From Cadophora sp. MPI-SDFR-AT-0126 (taxonomy: Eukaryota; Ascomycota; Leotiomycetes; Helotiales; Ploettnerulaceae), in NCBI GenBank assembly GCA_020747065.1, contig JAGMVK010000015.1, positions 434,001 to 498,000 of the forward strand: a DNA stretch of 64,000 bases, given 5' to 3'. The position numbers and the translations under genes were made by a program. The notes beneath the pieces are model-generated. The model was given only the letters and a program-made list of their open reading frames with translations. It had not been told where the DNA came from and did no database searches. How positions within the stretch are numbered: the stretch's first letter is position 1; every line of letters begins with the position of its first letter. Shown here piece after piece: positions 1-11,889 of this stretch.

Positions 1-1558
1 CGCTCTTTAAACAGCAGAACGATGCAGGCACGAAAGACAGGAACCGGGCAGATAAGCGTGGGATGGTCGATTCGAATGACTTAGAGTTTTGGAACTCGGA
101 GAGGGGAGAAAGAGGGGAAAAGGGACTCTGAGGACGAGAAGAGGAATGAAGTGCGAAGGTGCTAGAGAAGCTTATCAGATACCTTATGGACGGTACATGT
201 ACCTCCAAGCCATGCCATGGAGGGAGTGATCGGGACCTACTTAGCTTAACTCTCGCCAAGATGTAGACAGACGGGAATACCCCAGACAAGGTTTCTACTG
301 TAACAACAGCTTATCTACGGAGCTGAGGGCGATGCACGTCCGTGTTGGATATATATCGTCCATAGCAACCTTGTCTTGCAGGAGATTGGAATTGACCTCC
401 CATCATGATTGTACTACCACGGTACACATGCACCACACATCACCTACATCACCTCTCTATCAACCCGACTTCCGAATTACATCTTGAAGCCATCTGATAC
501 CGACCCAATGGTACCAGCTTTCACCATGAGCGTCTGCACACGCCATACGCACAGCGGATACTTATCAGGTCGTCCACTCCCCCCTCCTCTCATCCCCCCT
601 ATTAAAAGCCACCCTGTGCGCCCTATCTCCTCCCCCTTAAGCATCCAATCACCACCCGCCATTCACTCACAAAGTGCACCATATCCCCTCACCACAAACT
701 TCCAAAAACTTCAGGAAGTATTTCCCGTTCTAGGCCTAGTATGGGGAAACTGGCGAGCAACCTCCCAATTTCGAGCAGTGATTGGTTGGATTGAGAAGAG
801 GGTGTGCTGCGGGAAGCCCATGCACGAAAGGGACGCTACTGCGTGGAGAGACCGGGATGGGAGTGCTGGATTAGGAAGTTTGTTTGACCAAAAAATTGGA
901 TCACGTGAGTGGGTGTGGGTGTGGGGGTTGAATGTTTGGAAGATGGAAGGAAGGGCTTCGTGATTTGATGGGTTGGAACGTGGGAGTTTTCAGGGGAGGA
1001 GATGCAGGGAGTAGATTTTGAGTGAGTGAGTGAGTGTAAAATTAGAATGCGTTGTGACAGGTCTAGGGAAGCGGATGCGAGGAACGAGGCGGGAAGCTGC
1101 AATGTTCAACGCATTGTGATAATGCAATACACCCACCTGGCGCACGCCTCGTCAATTTGTGTTACTGTAGGCTGGGAAGATTGAGGACGGGAATTGGGAT
1201 TGGGATGGAGCGCATATGGGCATCTTCCGATGTACAGATTTATGTTGAAGAGGGTTACAGGACGAAGATGCAAGATATGTATGGAGGCCATAGTACAGTA
1301 CAGATAAGGCAACAGTGCATGGGATGAAAGAGTTGTACAGAATATGGAGGTAAAGTGCCTAATATTGTTCCTGTGACTTTCGTTGCGCATTATTCTACAT
1401 GCCTAGTCTCGTCTAAGCTTGATAAGTTGCCTATGTTGACATTTCGGTTCGTTCTTGAGGGAAGCGAAAAGGAGGACACGTAGGGGCAATCTCAGCCTCT
1501 CCTGAGCCTGTGCTTTTTCCTTCGAACTCAGCTGAGTAGTAAGTCTGTCGATCTACAT
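1..1558. other. Intergenic, no gene supported
   Basis: Open frames here are short, overlap on both strands and show no family features. Low-complexity patches are visible, such as a GAGT run near 1019-1037 and a GGGTGT-rich patch near 908-925. It probably holds the 3' flank of the ammonium transporter and the flank of a gene outside the window. Confidence 0.5.
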
Positions 1559-3202
1559 CTAGTCAAGTTCGATACCGCCGTTCTTGAATGGGTGGTAATC
1601 CTCCTCACACTCTCCATGGAAAGATTCTTCCATTTCGGCGACATCCATTCCTGACACGATATCCCTGTGATCAATCAGCACAAGATCTCGACACATTCCG
1701 GGACCGACACAGCGAAAGAACGAGAGAAGAGAAAACCTACTCATCCTTCGCCAACACCTCCAGACCCGGCACACAGTCCACCAGTGCAAAAAGCACATAA
1801 CTCCCCCCAAAGCTCCACACAGATCCAATCAGCGCCTCCAGCAACTGCACACCCAACTGCCTCACATTCCCATCAAACACCACCCCACCATCAATCACAC
1901 TCCCATCATAGGCAGCGACCTCCTTCCTAGCAAACAACCCCGTTGCAAGAGTCCCCACGATCCCACCTACACAATGCGTCGCAAACGTATCCCCATTATC
2001 CACCCACCTAATCCTCTGCGCCAGCTTCGTGCTCTTGAATCTCAACGCCTGTCTACAAATCACGGCACCACAGACGCCAAAGAAGAACGCAGTCGGCATG
2101 TCAATAAACCCCGCCGAAGGCGTGATAAGCACGAGACCAGAAATCGCTCCCATAAACGTAGAATCCAAACTCCACTTCCCCGTCTCATAATACGTCATGC
2201 TCGCCCACGTAATGGCGCCAGCTGAAGCGCAGAGATTCGTTACGCAGAGTGCCATGACGGATTTGAAGTTGAAGGCCAGAGTCGTGCCAGCGTCGAAGGC
2301 GAGCCAGGAGTTCCAGATCGTGACGAGGGCGAGGAGTTGCGAGAGGGAGTTTCCGGGCCGGTGGAGAGCGAGGTGGGAGGGCGTGCGGAGGGAGGATTTG
2401 CGCGAGCGAAAGATCGGGTAGGAGAGGTAGATGCTCAAGGCGGTTGCTGTTGCGCCGGAGCAGATGTGGACGGGTGTACCGCCAGCGAAGTCGAGGACGC
2501 CGAGGTTCGCGAGGAAGCCGGTGTCTGACCAGACCATGTGAGCTAGGGGGCAGTAGATGAATGTTGTCCAGAGCTGGGAGGCGTTAGCTGGTATCTGAAC
2601 TGTCTCGGTTCTGAGTTGCGGGTCCGGCTCTGATAAAACTCAAAGTAAACAAACACTTCACTTCACTCCACTTACGAAAATAAACGGCACAACCGCCACC
2701 GTCCTCCCCCTCTCAATCGCACCACCCACCGCAATCGCACAAACCGTCGCCTCAAACACCAACTGGAACTCCGAGAACAGAATCGCTGGGATCGTTCCCA
2801 CGGGATCAGCGAGCACGCCGCGATGGAACGCGTACTTGAAGTCGCCGATGACGGCTGAGCCATCCGAGTAGGCGAGAGAATAGCCGAGGATGAACCACTG
2901 GATCGTACAGCAGGATATGACGAGGAGAGAGGGCATGAACGATGCCATGCCATTGCGACGGTGGCTGTAGCCTGAGTAGGCGAGGCCGACGGCGGGGATG
3001 ATGGGCCAGCAGAAAACTGTGCAGACGAGGACGAAGAGCTGGGGAGTGTTAGCATTATTACACCAGATCAATTCGTCATAAGATCTGAATATCGTCTGAT
3101 ATACAGCTCTACCAAATCTCTTGCGATGTCAAGACGGCTAAAGGACCTTACTGTGTCAGTCAAATCACATGACTCCCACCCTTTCATCACATCAGACTTC
3201 AT
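1559..3202 (-). CDS. Ammonium transporter (Mep/Amt family), 450 aa
   Basis: Imports ammonium across the plasma membrane (Amt/Mep/Rh family). Four exons join in phase: 3202-3186, 3038-2676, 2573-1741 and 1664-1559. The first intron starts GTAAGG, the second GTAAGT and the third GTAGGT. Family marks are visible: FQLVFEATVCAI (Phe-gate region), the first pore histidine in GGTPVHI, the second in FATHCVGGI, the conserved DFAGG, and a cytosolic tail containing GMDVAEMEE, which matches the GxDxxEMGE tail of Amt proteins. The length is normal for a fungal Mep. The chosen ATG leaves a 17-residue N-terminus before the first membrane helix. GATAAG motifs lie about 130 and 200 bases upstream, consistent with nitrogen-regulated expression. 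Whether it is a Mep2-type sensor or a plain transporter cannot be told from sequence. Confidence 0.95.
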
Positions 3203-3327
3203 CTTGGCCACTCAGCTCAGTCTCCTCAGCACAAAGCAATTGGTGAGAAGAATACTACAGAAACACGAAAGAAAAGAGATGTCGTAATGCGAGTGAGGTT
3301 CGAATTCCACATGCCGGGGGAGTTGTT

Positions 3328-3409
3328 CTTATCGGGGCTGTTGGGTTTCCAGAGCAGGGGGGATTGATTGGCCCCGCGCTACCTTGTACCAAAAGAGGTC
3401 ATAGATAAG
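3328..3409 (-). promoter_or_regulatory. Two GATA-factor motifs upstream of the ammonium transporter
   Basis: GATAAG occurs on the minus strand at 3333-3328 (preceded by C, fitting HGATAR) and on the plus strand at 3404-3409 (preceded by A). AreA/NIT2-type GATA activators bind such sites in genes for ammonium uptake. The motif is short, so chance occurrence is possible. The support is its place in the transporter's promoter. Confidence 0.45.
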
Positions 3410-3894
3410 GCCAGCCTGAGGGTCACTTCACATTGCTCGCGTTGCATTCGTGAGTTTGTGTAGCCTAATGATGGAGTGTGAGACTAAATGAATTGTGCAT
3501 TAATACCTCACTTCCGTATGAGGGAATGCTTCTACCAAGGTCTGTTCTGTTATACCCACCCATCTTTGGGAATATCCTATATATCTTCTTCTCCCGCTGA
3601 AGTTCCGTGTACCCTCAGCCTCCATGCCATGAGCTGTTTTCCAAGCATCTTGAGCTTTCCTCCTCTTTCTCGTGCCTCGGCATGCATCGATGCAGCCGTT
3701 CAGCCGGTCTCTAGAGAATCCATGTTTCCTCCATCTGTCGGAAGCTCTCATTACGAGGCTCCGGTGTACTGGTACACTCTTGGTACAACCAACAATCTGC
3801 TAATGTGCCAAAGTCCCTCTTGACTGAAGAGTCCGATGTAGGAGCTACAAGCTCCCCAGCGTCTTTGATATTCCGTCCCATACCAATGCCCATC

Positions 3895-5355
3895 TCAGAA
3901 CAAGCACGTTACATTTGCGATCTCATCAAAGTAAACCCACCAGCTCGCGGTCAAACACTCATCTCCACGATCCAATTGTTCCCATCTCTTTTCCAAAAAT
4001 GCTTCCAAAGACCGCAGACTTTCGAATGACAGGAAAAGACCTGTCCGAGCAAGACTCTTCTTGATACCAACTCGTTGCTCCTTCTTCAGACAATGCGATC
4101 CGACGATTAGGACAGGGAAGAGAATACAGTGGTGGAGCTTATCGGTCAGAGCATCGCCGCCTATGATCTCCATGCAGCTTTCTACAGCTTGCTGGACGAG
4201 TTCATGGTTGACATCCAGGACACTGAGAGCTCGATATAGGTAGACGGATGCGGTGAATCTGTAGCAGGCACAAAATGCTGCCCAAGCTGCTTGATCTGGT
4301 GTATGCTTTGTCTCGAGTTGTCGGACAGCTTGCTGTTCCAGGGCCATTTGGATTGAGAGTAAGACGCCGATAGATACAGTACTCCGGAAGTTGCGAACTT
4401 CGTGCCCAAGTGTAGCCAGTTGTGATATGATAGCCATTGTTTCCAGAAAATCATCGCCGCATCCAACATTCCCCCACCAAGGGTCACAGTTCCCAAATTC
4501 CTGCCAGACACTGGCATCGAAGTATGGATCATCCCCAATCAATAGAGCATGTGTGAGGTCCAACGTCGCGAATATTGAGAGCATCAATAGTGGCAGTTCA
4601 TTTTTCGTTTGCAGTATTCCTCCCATTCCCTTCCATTGCTTCAATATAGCTTTTCCGCCGATGATATGATGGTGAGTCGCAGAGCTCTCGGTAATAGGTT
4701 CGATGATTCCGTCCAATATACAAAGGAGTACATTGGCGATGAATAGGGAGTGATTGACCTCGTCTGTATGCGCGCCCATCAAGTGTTTCCTAAACAATCT
4801 AAGCGCATTGTTTCGATCCTCGATCTTCGATAGTGACAGCGCTTGTTCGTTGGCGCTTCGGTAGGTCGCATGAGCATTGGCAACGGCAATGACTGACTGG
4901 AGGAGTACAGGATCTTTCGATAATTCGGCCAGGTCGAGGTGCATTACCAAGTTCGAGATGGTGAATCGCGGTAAGACTTCTTGCGAGAAGTAGAGCATGT
5001 GCTGATCGGCACTCTTGATGAGAGCAGTAGGCTTGCACAAAGGGATCTTCTTGCCAGCTAAACGTCCTCTTGATGCTACACAGTCCGTCCACTTCGTGAA
5101 GTTAGCATGGCTCAAGGATGGCCATCGCGGCTCTCGAGACATGGGGCCTGGTGTTCTCAAGCCATGTCTTCAAACTCAATCTTCGCAACAGTCGACGAGG
5201 GTTCGACATACCCGTAGCCTGACCTTGCCATAATCACATCGTCTTCCAACCTTCGAGCATTTGGCACAACCTGGCAACGTCAGATCGCAGATTACTCTGC
5301 GTTCTTTACATCCCCAACATGACCCTTCGACGGTCCTAATCCTTGGTGTGGGCAT
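3895..5355 (-). CDS. Zn(II)2Cys6 transcription factor with fungal-specific regulatory domain
   Basis: A likely nuclear DNA-binding regulator. The first exon (5355-5212, 48 codons from an ATG) holds a complete binuclear zinc cluster, CWGCKERRVIC followed by GCAKC and a last Cys in GRRC, with spacing C-x2-C-x6-C-x6-C-x2-C-x6-C. A GTATGT donor follows. The large second exon (to the stop at 3895) encodes a roughly 410-residue helical region typical of C6 regulators, with segments such as DVNHELVQQAVESC and the C-terminal ASWWVYFDEIAN. The acceptor at 5131 (CTCGAG, phase 0) is the best in-frame choice but is weak, so the junction could be wrong by some residues. It is transcribed in the same direction as the ammonium transporter. 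A link between the two is not shown. Confidence 0.85.
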
Positions 5356-8300
5356 TTGGATGATGGAGACATGAGCGTTGACTGCTGGAGAAGGGGGTGA
5401 AGATAAGGTACTGATGGGATGGGAAATCAGGCTGGAAGGCTAGCTGGCAGGTTCAGATGGAGGTTATGTAGGTTTGGCAGATGCCATGCCTCACAGCTTC
5501 GAGGTCCATCCCTCTGGTTCTTATCGTATCGTACCGTACTGTACAGTACCGGACGCTGCCGTGTGTTCTCTTTGTTCCAATTGGAGCCCAGACCTAATCA
5601 GATCACCCCCACCCTCTTGCACGTGATGGAGCTCTGGAGTACTGGGGCTCGGGAAGTGGATCGGCGAGTCCGGAAAGCCTGAGGTGGATGGATCTTAACC
5701 CTGACGGCCCTTCTTGCTGGAGGTCATCCAAGGATCGAAAGGCTGCACCTGCTTAGAAGAGACTGGACTTCGATTCTTGGGACCGCAACTGAGACTGGAA
5801 CTGACTGGGAACAAGGATTGCGTTTGACATGAGAGTGGATATGAACGGGACAGACAACTGAACAGAGGATCGTCCAGAACTCTGGGGTAACGGTAATCAA
5901 ACATGCAGTTCCATGGTCTCTTGAAACTAACTCCTTTACCGCCTGTTACCGTCCCGGCATGCATGCATCAAAACTTCTCACCCTTTCCATGCTTTACCGC
6001 TTCTTCACTCCTTCGAAAACCTTCCATGCAGACGCCTCTCTTCCACGCAAGCCGTCGAAACTGCCTCCGTCGTCATATTAGCACATGCAGACCGGGATGC
6101 TTGCGTCCTTGGGATGTTTCGACTTCCCATGAGCCGTAAAGTAACGTATCAAGCCGTCAGATGCCAACGGCATCTGGACGATGCCTGGCTTGCCACGTGG
6201 GAGTGGCAGCTTCAGCTTGTTCCAGAAGAGTTGTGGAATACGGCCTGTCTGGCATCTCGTGGAGTTGGATGAAGTCGACTGGCTGTGGTGTGAGTTTTGC
6301 ACTGTGAGAGAGGTCTGGTTGGTTGTTTTGAAAATCAGGCGGACTGTTGGTTTTCGGAACACGGCCTGGAGCTTTGTGAAGATGGCCCGACTCAGGTGCC
6401 ATGAATAGGACCAACACAGCCCTATCTCCAATCCTCACCGGCACATGAACGCACACCGATTACCAAAGTGCAGTCCGGTTCCTTGCATTGCACATTCGAA
6501 CCACCCAGGCACCGACCAGAATTGCGTTTTAAAAGGAGGCTGCGCCGTCCTGTAGCGGAATAGTGTCATGCATGTCTGCCCAGACACGGCTTCATATTGG
6601 TATGAAACGGCCATTTTTCGATTCGTTTGCAAAAATGCCTCTTCCTTCCACTTGAGACATTTGCAAGTAACATGTTTAAAGGCTTGGAGAATTTTTGTTC
6701 TTAGTTTCGGTTGTTCCTTCTTGTTTGTTTGCTGCCTTCCTTTCTGAGAAATGCAGAGTCTATCAAGTGGTTCGTGCTCAGTTGATCTATTGATGCTCGC
6801 TATCAATTGCTTGGATATTATGTAATTGTTTTCTTGCTCAGCTGTTGGGGGCATTGTTAGTTATCTGCATTGAATATGAGCGTGGTCGAGAAGGTTTCAA
6901 GCTGCTGCGGGAAGATACGTGGCAGAAAATTGAACATCAAGTCGTGTGGTCAAGTTCGATATCCGGAGAATCGAATCCAGCTTCAAGTTGAATCCTTCAC
7001 ATGGTCCTTGTTTCTGGCGTGTGGTCTGCATCTCGGCTCTATCTCATGTTACCTCAGTGTAGAGATGGGCACGGGAAGTGCGGATCTGCCTCGAACTTAC
7101 CGTTTGGCTATTTAGAATTATCCAAATGGCATTGGCCTCAATATCTCAGTCTAGAATGTACTTCATCGTGGCTGGGTTGCTTATAGCGTTCATGCGGATG
7201 TCTTAGAGGTCTGCAGATACTGTACTGCAGCGAAATCATGCCGTAGGATGACACAAGAACATTCCTTGGTCATTGACGATTGCGGCATCCTTAGTTCTTA
7301 GTGGCTACCTAGTATTAGCATGGAATCAAATCCTCTCCAGCTAAGCTATGTGTCCTCTTTGAATACTCAAACAATTGGAAAATTCTCTGTCTGGTCGTGA
7401 GAGACTTGCTCCTCAATCCCTTGCTACCGAACTCTTTGCCGATGTACGACCGAGTATAAGCCCGGGCGATCATGGAACGTTCATACTTGATTCTGCGTTA
7501 TCGAATCGAATAAGAAGCAAAAACTGTATCTGTGTACTAGTGCCGTTGGAGTAATGAACAGCTCTGCATGTTGCGGCACTAAATCTGCAAGTCCTTCAGC
7601 CTCTTCTATCCGACAATCCTGGATTACCAATGCCATTCCCGATCCTGCAAGACTTGCGTCTTTGATGAGCTCCTATCCTAAAGCCATTTTATGAATGCCA
7701 TTCTTCCGAAGTCTGTGCAGGGTGGTTCTGTTGTAGGTAGTGGTAGTACCACTCATGTCTAACCTGCTCTATCCGTACAGCGGGGCTCTTCAGTCTCGCA
7801 ATTCTCGTACTTCCAACCTTCAGATCTGCGAGGAATATTGAAAGGTGCTGGACCTCCGCAGTTGGCAATCGAGGAGACCGTGCAATCGGGCTACACTTCT
7901 CTCCAGCAGCAGCACAACGAGTATTTTCCTCACGGTCGGGAAGAGCCTATATAGCTTTACCATTATAGCGAACTTGTAGATTGAGAGTCTGCGAACGATG
8001 TGAAGCTCAGTTCTGTCGAGGTCCAGCTTCAATCCCCTGATCATCCTCCATTTGCCTTATGCTGGTGTCCGAGATCAATAAGGGAAGCCACCGTTGTTTG
8101 TCCGTCATTGTTAGACCCCGATCTGCCATCTCTCCAGATGCCTTGTTGATCTGTAAGTCACTACTGTCGAGGACCTTCTGACGAGGGCGGAATAGAGGAG
8201 GGGAGGAATGGCTGGTTCGACTTCTGTGTAAACCTAGCGACTTTCGTTTTGAGCAAGATCCTATTTTCGAGCACCTGTACACAATCTACCTGGTATTTTT

Positions 8301-10612
8301 CGAACCGTATTAGCATCGTACATGGGCATTCTTTTTCAGAACGTGTCGACAATCGAAGGAAGCCTCTTTACCCAACCTCGGGATTTCACTATCCAACGAG
8401 CGAAGCGCCACAACACATTGTCTCATACCGATGTAAATCGTTTCTTTGCCTACAGATGTGGCATTGCAGGTGCACCACAAATGACGTTCTTGTTGATTGT
8501 GTGATCAAGATCGGGCTGCCATGGAAGGCGAATTGGTTCGGAAGTCGGCGAAGTCCATCGCAGCCCAGACCAAGACGATTCTACAAATCATGCCCTTCCG
8601 TTCTCGAACAGTATCTCCCAAAAATCTTCCAGTGTTAATTTCCATATTGTGTGAGATTCAAAAGAGCCTAGTAGAGGACCCAACGCTTGAGGAGTGCGTT
8701 TCAGTGCTGGATCTGAGGGATTAGTGCAGCTCCACCACCGAGCGAAATCAATATATGGCAGACATGATACCCAGGGTGAAAATTCAGTTTGGGAGTTTCT
8801 CTGTCTGTGTGTATTCAGGTACATCTGCGAGTCGAGAAGTAGCTTGTGATCGAGATGAACCTTCCTAGGGTCCGTGCCAGTCAACTCCAATTGGTTTCAA
8901 GCCGTTGCAGAGCACACACCTGCCTCCCTCCCGCCATTCCAAGTATCGCATGGTATATATCTAGCTCTTTTGCATGACGCGTGTCGATATCTCGAGTCTG
9001 CCATTCGTGAATGAATGTACTGTTGTGGATGTGTTCCCGACTTGCTCGCCGCGGGTTTGGAAGTCAGCCTCGACTCCTAACACGCTCACTTTTCGTCACA
9101 GAAGTTTTCTCCCTTCTTTGTTATTTCCATCGCATATCATATTAATGTATTCTGTCATTCTGTTCGGTGGTATAATGGTTCTGCTATCGTACGGACCTTA
9201 CTCTGCCACTCCCAATGTTTCTGTTGAAGTTTGCCTTCCTTGGCGCGCCACTCTCGTTTGCTCTCATCAGTGCCCTTACCTTTCCATTCAGTACCTGATA
9301 TTCTCTACATGGTACCTCTGTCAAGGATTCAAGGGAAGATAGGTTAGCGCTATGTTCGAGGGCGTCTAACGTGCCTAGGTAGCTTTCGGGAGGTGATCGT
9401 TTTCACGGCCATCGTATCCAACAGTACGCATTGCCCACTGACTGTCAGTCCTCGCCGTTGTATTGCATGTGAGGTATAGTTCTAGTCCAATAGAGGTCGT
9501 CGAGCCGCGCCTACCTAGGTAACAAGGGTCGTGATGGCGATACTCTGCTTGTAAACAAAATCTAGCCCAACGACCCCCAGACTACCTTCCCTTACTTTTG
9601 CTTGCTTCCAGTTGTTCTATTTCCGGTATTCTATGCCAAAAGTAGTGTCTGCGTATCTTGCGTCGAGGAATGCGATCGATGGGGGCATGTTACAGTGTCG
9701 TTGAGAAGGCTCTCGGACGTCTGCCATGACCCAGCTGTGTCCCATCTCCCAACCAGTATTCCATCCATGCTCAATGTCAATGTCAGCTTTGCTTTCGTAC
9801 AGAATGATGAAGGGCTTCGTTGCGATGTAGGGGTCCTGAGGTTTGCAATTCCAGGAAGCGTTCTTCTCTAGGTGGTGCTTGTCAACCATCGCCCACTCTT
9901 ATCATCCATCACCCTACGCCTATCCTCTGATTCTCCTGTAGCATCATCGCATAATGAGTTTTTGCTTAATCCATTGTGCTATGACAGCTTCCTACATGAA
10001 TTTTTGGTCTGCGGCATCGTCGCTGAAGGCAAGTCTGGCCGTCTCTCTGAGAGGACTGGAAAACAAGGCCTCAAATTCGGGCTTACACCTCGATGCGATG
10101 ATATTTTCATCAATGTTGATTTGTTCAGTGATCACGAAGTGATTGATGATATGATTCAAAGCTCTCGCGATAATTTTCGTGGCGTTCATGCCTCTGCTGG
10201 CGATTAAAGGCAGGATCCTGCCCAGTTGCTCCTTCCACAGCACGATATCAAACCTTATCACAAACACTTTCAAATCTACATCCTCCTTACATCTAAGCAT
10301 ACTATTGCCTTCATCTCTAAACACTATGTACACCTCAAACTACATTCTCACAACATCCCATCGGCTTCACCATCCCTCCAGCGCTCCTTCCCTCTCGCGT
10401 GCCTTCCATATCCGCTCGATCTGGGCCTGCGATCGGAGGACTCTTTTCGCCGCCGCGAACCTCATTCTGGATAGCCTCAAGCATCGACCAGCTCATCAAT
10501 CCAATCATACCACGATCACAAGCAAAAAAACTTCATCGTTCTATACACGAAAACAGTCAAGTCCAGCACGTCACTCAACAATTGCTTAGTGCCACAGAGA
10601 GGTATAAAGGCC
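5356..10612. other. 5.3-kb region without a supportable gene
   Basis: Only short open frames on both strands, none with recognisable domains or convincing splice-linked continuation. A perfect 14-base palindrome, GTACTGTACAGTAC, lies at 5536-5549. The longest candidate (minus strand 10333-9992) was considered and rejected. No transposon-like terminal repeats or polyprotein frames were seen. It may hold noncoding transcripts, long regulatory DNA or a decayed element. Confidence 0.4.
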
Positions 10613-10618
10613 CGTCTG
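10613..10618 (+). promoter_or_regulatory. TATA-box-like element
   Basis: TATAAA inside GGTATAAAGG, 66-71 bases upstream of the ATG at 10684, followed by a pyrimidine-rich CTTTTCTTTCTCTTCC stretch as is common at fungal transcription starts. Confidence 0.4.
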
Positions 10619-10683
10619 CCCCCCCGAGTTTCTGACTTTTCTTTCTCTTCCTTCCTTACTTCGCTCTCCTCTCTATCACACTC

Positions 10684-11889
10684 ATGTCGCGTTTCTATCG
10701 CTTCATACCTTCAACCAAGGTGGTCCCTGGACACCTTCGGTTTCCTACTTCGGCGTCTCTCTCTGAGATTCGTCGTGGGTCCCAGTCCCACATCCCAACT
10801 CCCTCACCCATACCTTCGCCCTCTTCTCTTCGTCCACCCCTCAACTCTTGGACGAAGAGATACATTCGCACTGCCGGTAAGACCTCCTCACATGACCTCT
10901 CCTCACATGATCATCCCTCACATGACTTCTCCTCCTTTGACCACTTGCTAATATCTCATACAGACAAGAGATTCCAGACTCTTCGCAGTGCCCCTTCCTA
11001 TTCTACCACCCACTTCCGACGAACTTCCTTCAACAATTCCTTCGGCACTTCGGTATTGGAGGAGTTTGAGGACATTCCTGAGGTTAGTGTTTCTACTAAC
11101 ATATCAGCCATCTCTCCTTCTGCCTACGAGCAACCCCAAACCCCAAAAACAATTGAAAATACAAAATCCAAAAACATCATTCATAACTCTCCAGTTGCAT
11201 CTCCTTCACAATCTATGTCCCCACTTTCCTATCGTTCCCCTTCCCCTTCTTCTTCCAATGACTCTAGCCAGTGGCAAGAGTCTTCTCAAGGGTTCAAGGA
11301 TCCCTTTGCGTCCAAACTCCATTTCTTACGAATGGATGAGTCTTGCGACTGCTCCAAGTGTGATGCAGCTTGCAATGACCTGGACGTTTCTGACTCTATG
11401 ACTCTGTACAGTGCAGAGTCTGTCTCCTTAGTTGAGGATGACTCGAGTCTCATTCCCATTCTGGAGCCTTGCATAGCTTTCAGTTTCACCCCTTACACAT
11501 CCCCTACCCCTTCACCATCTACTTCTTATATCTCAGAATCTTCGTTCTGTTCTTCGTCATCCCCTTCCCTTTCCCCTTCAGAGGACTCTAGCCAGTGGCT
11601 TCTTGAGAACTCTCTTATTTACAAGGATCCCTTCCAGTCTGACTTCCACGCAGTGCGTGAGGAGGAGGACTCTACTTCAGAAGACTCTAGCCAGTGGCTT
11701 GAGAACTCTCTGATGTACAAGGATCCATTCCCCCACACACCATCTACGCTTGCTATACCTGGCTCTTTCCCGTCTACTAACCCCCACTTGGACACTGAGG
11801 AGGTGGACGATTCAGGTTCAAGCTGGGTTCCTTCTGCTGTAGCTCTTGGAGTTGCAGTGGTCTCTTTGGTAATTTGGTCCTTCTGGTAA
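10684..11889 (+). CDS. Tail-anchored protein with three DSSQW...KDPF repeats, unknown function
   Basis: I do not recognise the family. The frame encodes 401 residues if read through. Ser/Pro-rich sequence surrounds three copies of one motif: DSSQWQESSQGFKDPF, DSSQWLLENSLIYKDPF and DSSQWLENSLMYKDPF. Between copies one and two lies a short Cys cluster (CDCSKCDAAC). The last 20 or so residues form one hydrophobic helix (VALGVAVVSLVIWSFW) ending at the stop, as in tail-anchored membrane proteins, so the repeats should face the cytosol. A convincing intron (GTAAGA at 10877, GCTAAT, CATACAG ending 10963) is exactly 87 bases and stop-free. Splicing or retention would therefore give 372 or 401 residues. 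The optional segment is rich in SHD repeats. A TATA-like box lies upstream. Confidence 0.7.
   Translation: MSRFYRFIPSTKVVPGHLRFPTSASLSEIRRGSQSHIPTPSPIPSPSSLRPPLNSWTKRYIRTAGKTSSHDLSSHDHPSHDFSSFDHLLISHTDKRFQTLRSAPSYSTTHFRRTSFNNSFGTSVLEEFEDIPEVSVSTNISAISPSAYEQPQTPKTIENTKSKNIIHNSPVASPSQSMSPLSYRSPSPSSSNDSSQWQESSQGFKDPFASKLHFLRMDESCDCSKCDAACNDLDVSDSMTLYSAESVSLVEDDSSLIPILEPCIAFSFTPYTSPTPSPSTSYISESSFCSSSSPSLSPSEDSSQWLLENSLIYKDPFQSDFHAVREEEDSTSEDSSQWLENSLMYKDPFPHTPSTLAIPGSFPSTNPHLDTEEVDDSGSSWVPSAVALGVAVVSLVIWSFW

Noticed and set aside
6435..6854. 139-residue minus-strand frame
   Set aside because: Composition is not convincing, there is no domain, and it lies in a region where all frames look random.
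9155..9230. tRNA-like start (TTCGGTGGTATAATGGTT)
   Set aside because: Resembles a D-arm, but no matching T arm with GGTTCGAAT and no paired acceptor stem follow at the right distance.
9992..10333. 113-residue minus-strand frame with a protein-like stretch (ALNHIINHFVITEQINIDEN)
   Set aside because: No recognised family, no good splice continuation past its stop, and an overlapping open frame on the other strand. Not enough support to call a gene.
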